Shown: one piece after another, positions 62,379 to 64,000 of the stretch
Numbering within the stretch: position 1 is the stretch's first letter
How the letters are laid out: each line of letters opens with the position of its first letter
Assembly: GCA_030142905.1 (NCBI GenBank)
Contig: JASJOG010000550.1
Coordinates: forward strand, 1-64,000
Direction of reading: 5' to 3'
Origin: Heliopora coerulea
Lineage: Eukaryota > Cnidaria > Anthozoa > Scleralcyonacea > Helioporidae
Length of the DNA stretch: 64,000 nucleotides
Program-made: the position numbers and the translations under genes
The notes under the pieces: model-generated
What the model was told of the DNA's origin: nothing
The model's database searches: none
What the model saw: only the letters and a program-made list of their open reading frames with translations

Positions 62379-64000
62379 TAGGTTAAAACAATTGTTTTAG
62401 CACAGACTTTAGTGTGAAGTTTTATAAAATTAATTCATGGATATTGAGTGTAAAAGAACAATTTAATGTTGAATGGAAGTAAATGATTAGTTGTTAAAAA
62501 AAAGTTTGGAAAATTAAGAATATTAAGAGATTAAGACTGAGAGTTTGCACCTAACATAGAAAATGTGGAAAATAAATAATGAAGAGAGAGTTAAATCATA
62601 AAAAGAATCATGTCAGATATCTTGGTAGACAATTTATGTAATGTTTTGTTTACTTAAACTGTGTGAGTCTAGCAATAAATAATTTAAATCTTATACAGTT
62701 GTTGTTATCAATATCTGTGTAATGTTCAAGCTAGGTCAGTTCAATCACTGAAGTTGACAGCCGTGCCATAAGTTTTTACTACAGACCGACTAGTTTTGGC
62801 GGGAAAACTTCAGAGTTGATTTGAAGATAAACAATCAGATTCTGGTACATTTTACAGAAGATTTATAAAAACAAACTTGGAGAAAAGAAGTTGAATGTTC
62901 TCAACGATAATTTTAAACAGAAAACTAGATGAATAGAGGCGAAAAAAACACGTAGTAATAAGTAAAAACACGCAAGTAAACTTAAGCCGTTAATTCACGA
63001 ACACAAAGCTTGGTTAAAAGCAATGAAGAAAGGAACCAAAAGTCATATAATAAATTCCTTATTAATCTCGTTTGTTCGGTTTTTACGGGAAAGTATTTAT
63101 CCTCGTTTTTTTTTTTTCCCACAGACGTCCCTTCGTCGGTCGGTCTGTTGTTGCCACTCATGTTGGTGGCATTTTTCTTTGATGTTTGTGCAAACCTGTA
63201 ATGAAGTTGTGAAACATTTAAAATAACACTTTTCAGAAGTATCAATGCATTTGTTGATGATATCTTAAGTTAAAAGCTCAAAAACTCACAGTTCTATCGC
63301 CTGAATTTCATCACCAATAATTATTAGGGGTGTGAGACGCCCTGCTGGCGACGGCCCAGGACTTACATCAAAAAGGGCAATCTTTGAGCTGATCTCCACT
63401 TGAAGGTTGTCACGTACTGTCGTTCATTCACTAGAGTCTTCAAAAGGTATAGTAAGATTTGTGAGAGAAAGTTAGCAGTAATTGTGCTCTTAACACTTTA
63501 TTGAGTAAGACCAAGGTGAACAACCGTATCTGGCAACTTGAAAGCAAATACCGTAGAATCTCGAAAGTAGCGAGTCCCGGTTACTTTCAGGTTTATCCGC
63601 CATTGGAAGCCGTTACTATCGAAGGGCCGTTATTTTTGGGTAGTAAAGTACGTTAAAGTACCATGGGAATATTGTTGATTACCCGTTTAATGGCTTTACG
63701 ATTATCTACCGCATTTGTCTTCTTCGTTGCAACTTTGACAGTTTTACTTTACTTTTGGTGGGTCGAGATTTGAAAGTTGATACTTTAGAGTTACTCAAGC
63801 GATGAGTGAAACAGCACTGTCAAGTGTTGAGTGTTATCATCATCTTCATCAGTCGTATTTGTTGTATGACGCGGAAACGCAGTATTTTCGAAAGGGACTC
63901 TACTGTCCGAAAAATTCCAAGACATCTCAAATTTACCGTTACTTTCGGGATTCTACGGCACCATGATACGTTCTAATCTTCAGGCTTACTAGTGATGACT
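62379..64000. other. 3' flank of kelch copy C, start of the unit C spacer
   Basis: This aligns with A 1302-2920 and retains the segment deleted in unit B. By eye it is closer to A than to B (for example CACGAACACAAAGCTTGGTTAAAAG shared in part with A). No gene is visible; the unit continues past the window end. Confidence 0.6.

Overview
The window looks like nuclear DNA of an early-branching animal, most likely a cnidarian such as a coral. This is inferred from AT-rich DNA, intron-split metazoan genes with GT/AG introns, a homologue of the metazoan Wnt-receptor ubiquitin ligases RNF43/ZNRF3, and many CR1-like, BEL/Pao, Ty3/gypsy, THAP/P-type, hAT and Tc1/mariner/pogo remnants. No sequence here proves the species.

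Layout. The window is a head-to-tail array of one unit of about 30 kb. Unit A runs from base 1 to about 30 kb, entered inside its first gene. Unit B runs from about 30 to 59.4 kb, and unit C starts near 59.4 kb and is cut at the end. The same landmark (the kelch stop codon) lies at 1301, 32907 and 62378, giving periods of 31,606 and 29,471 bp. Each unit holds, in order: an intronless RING/TRAF-zinc-finger/kelch gene on +; about 3.7 kb of spacer; a multi-exon RNF43/ZNRF3-like gene on - (exons 5033-12134 in A, 36506-44382 in B); a small divergent + gene (12486 in A, 44731 in B); broken Ty3/gypsy integrase pieces around a THAP/P-type DNA transposon (13.4-20.9 kb in A); a CR1-like LINE split by a BEL/Pao LTR element (20.9-30 kb in A); then the upstream region of the next kelch gene.

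The three kelch copies are close to identical except at a periodic set of codons in each propeller blade, on loops expected to face ligand. This is the most striking signal in the window: it resembles a recognition surface diversified across a tandem family of E3 ligases. The RNF43/ZNRF3-like copies behave oppositely, with mostly silent differences in the ectodomain and RING exons.

Differences between units are mostly clean mobile-element insertions or deletions, so each unit supplies the empty site for the other. Insertions in A: a pogo-like element (13848-14662) and a foldback with tRNA-like arms (16123-16422). Insertions in B: two foldbacks with hammerhead-like cores (39395-39718, 43672-44130) and a hAT element (53685-54281). 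B also carries a 2281-bp deletion at 51074/51075. A tandem array of near-identical units can also come from two haplotypes wrongly joined in assembly, so copy number should be confirmed with long reads.
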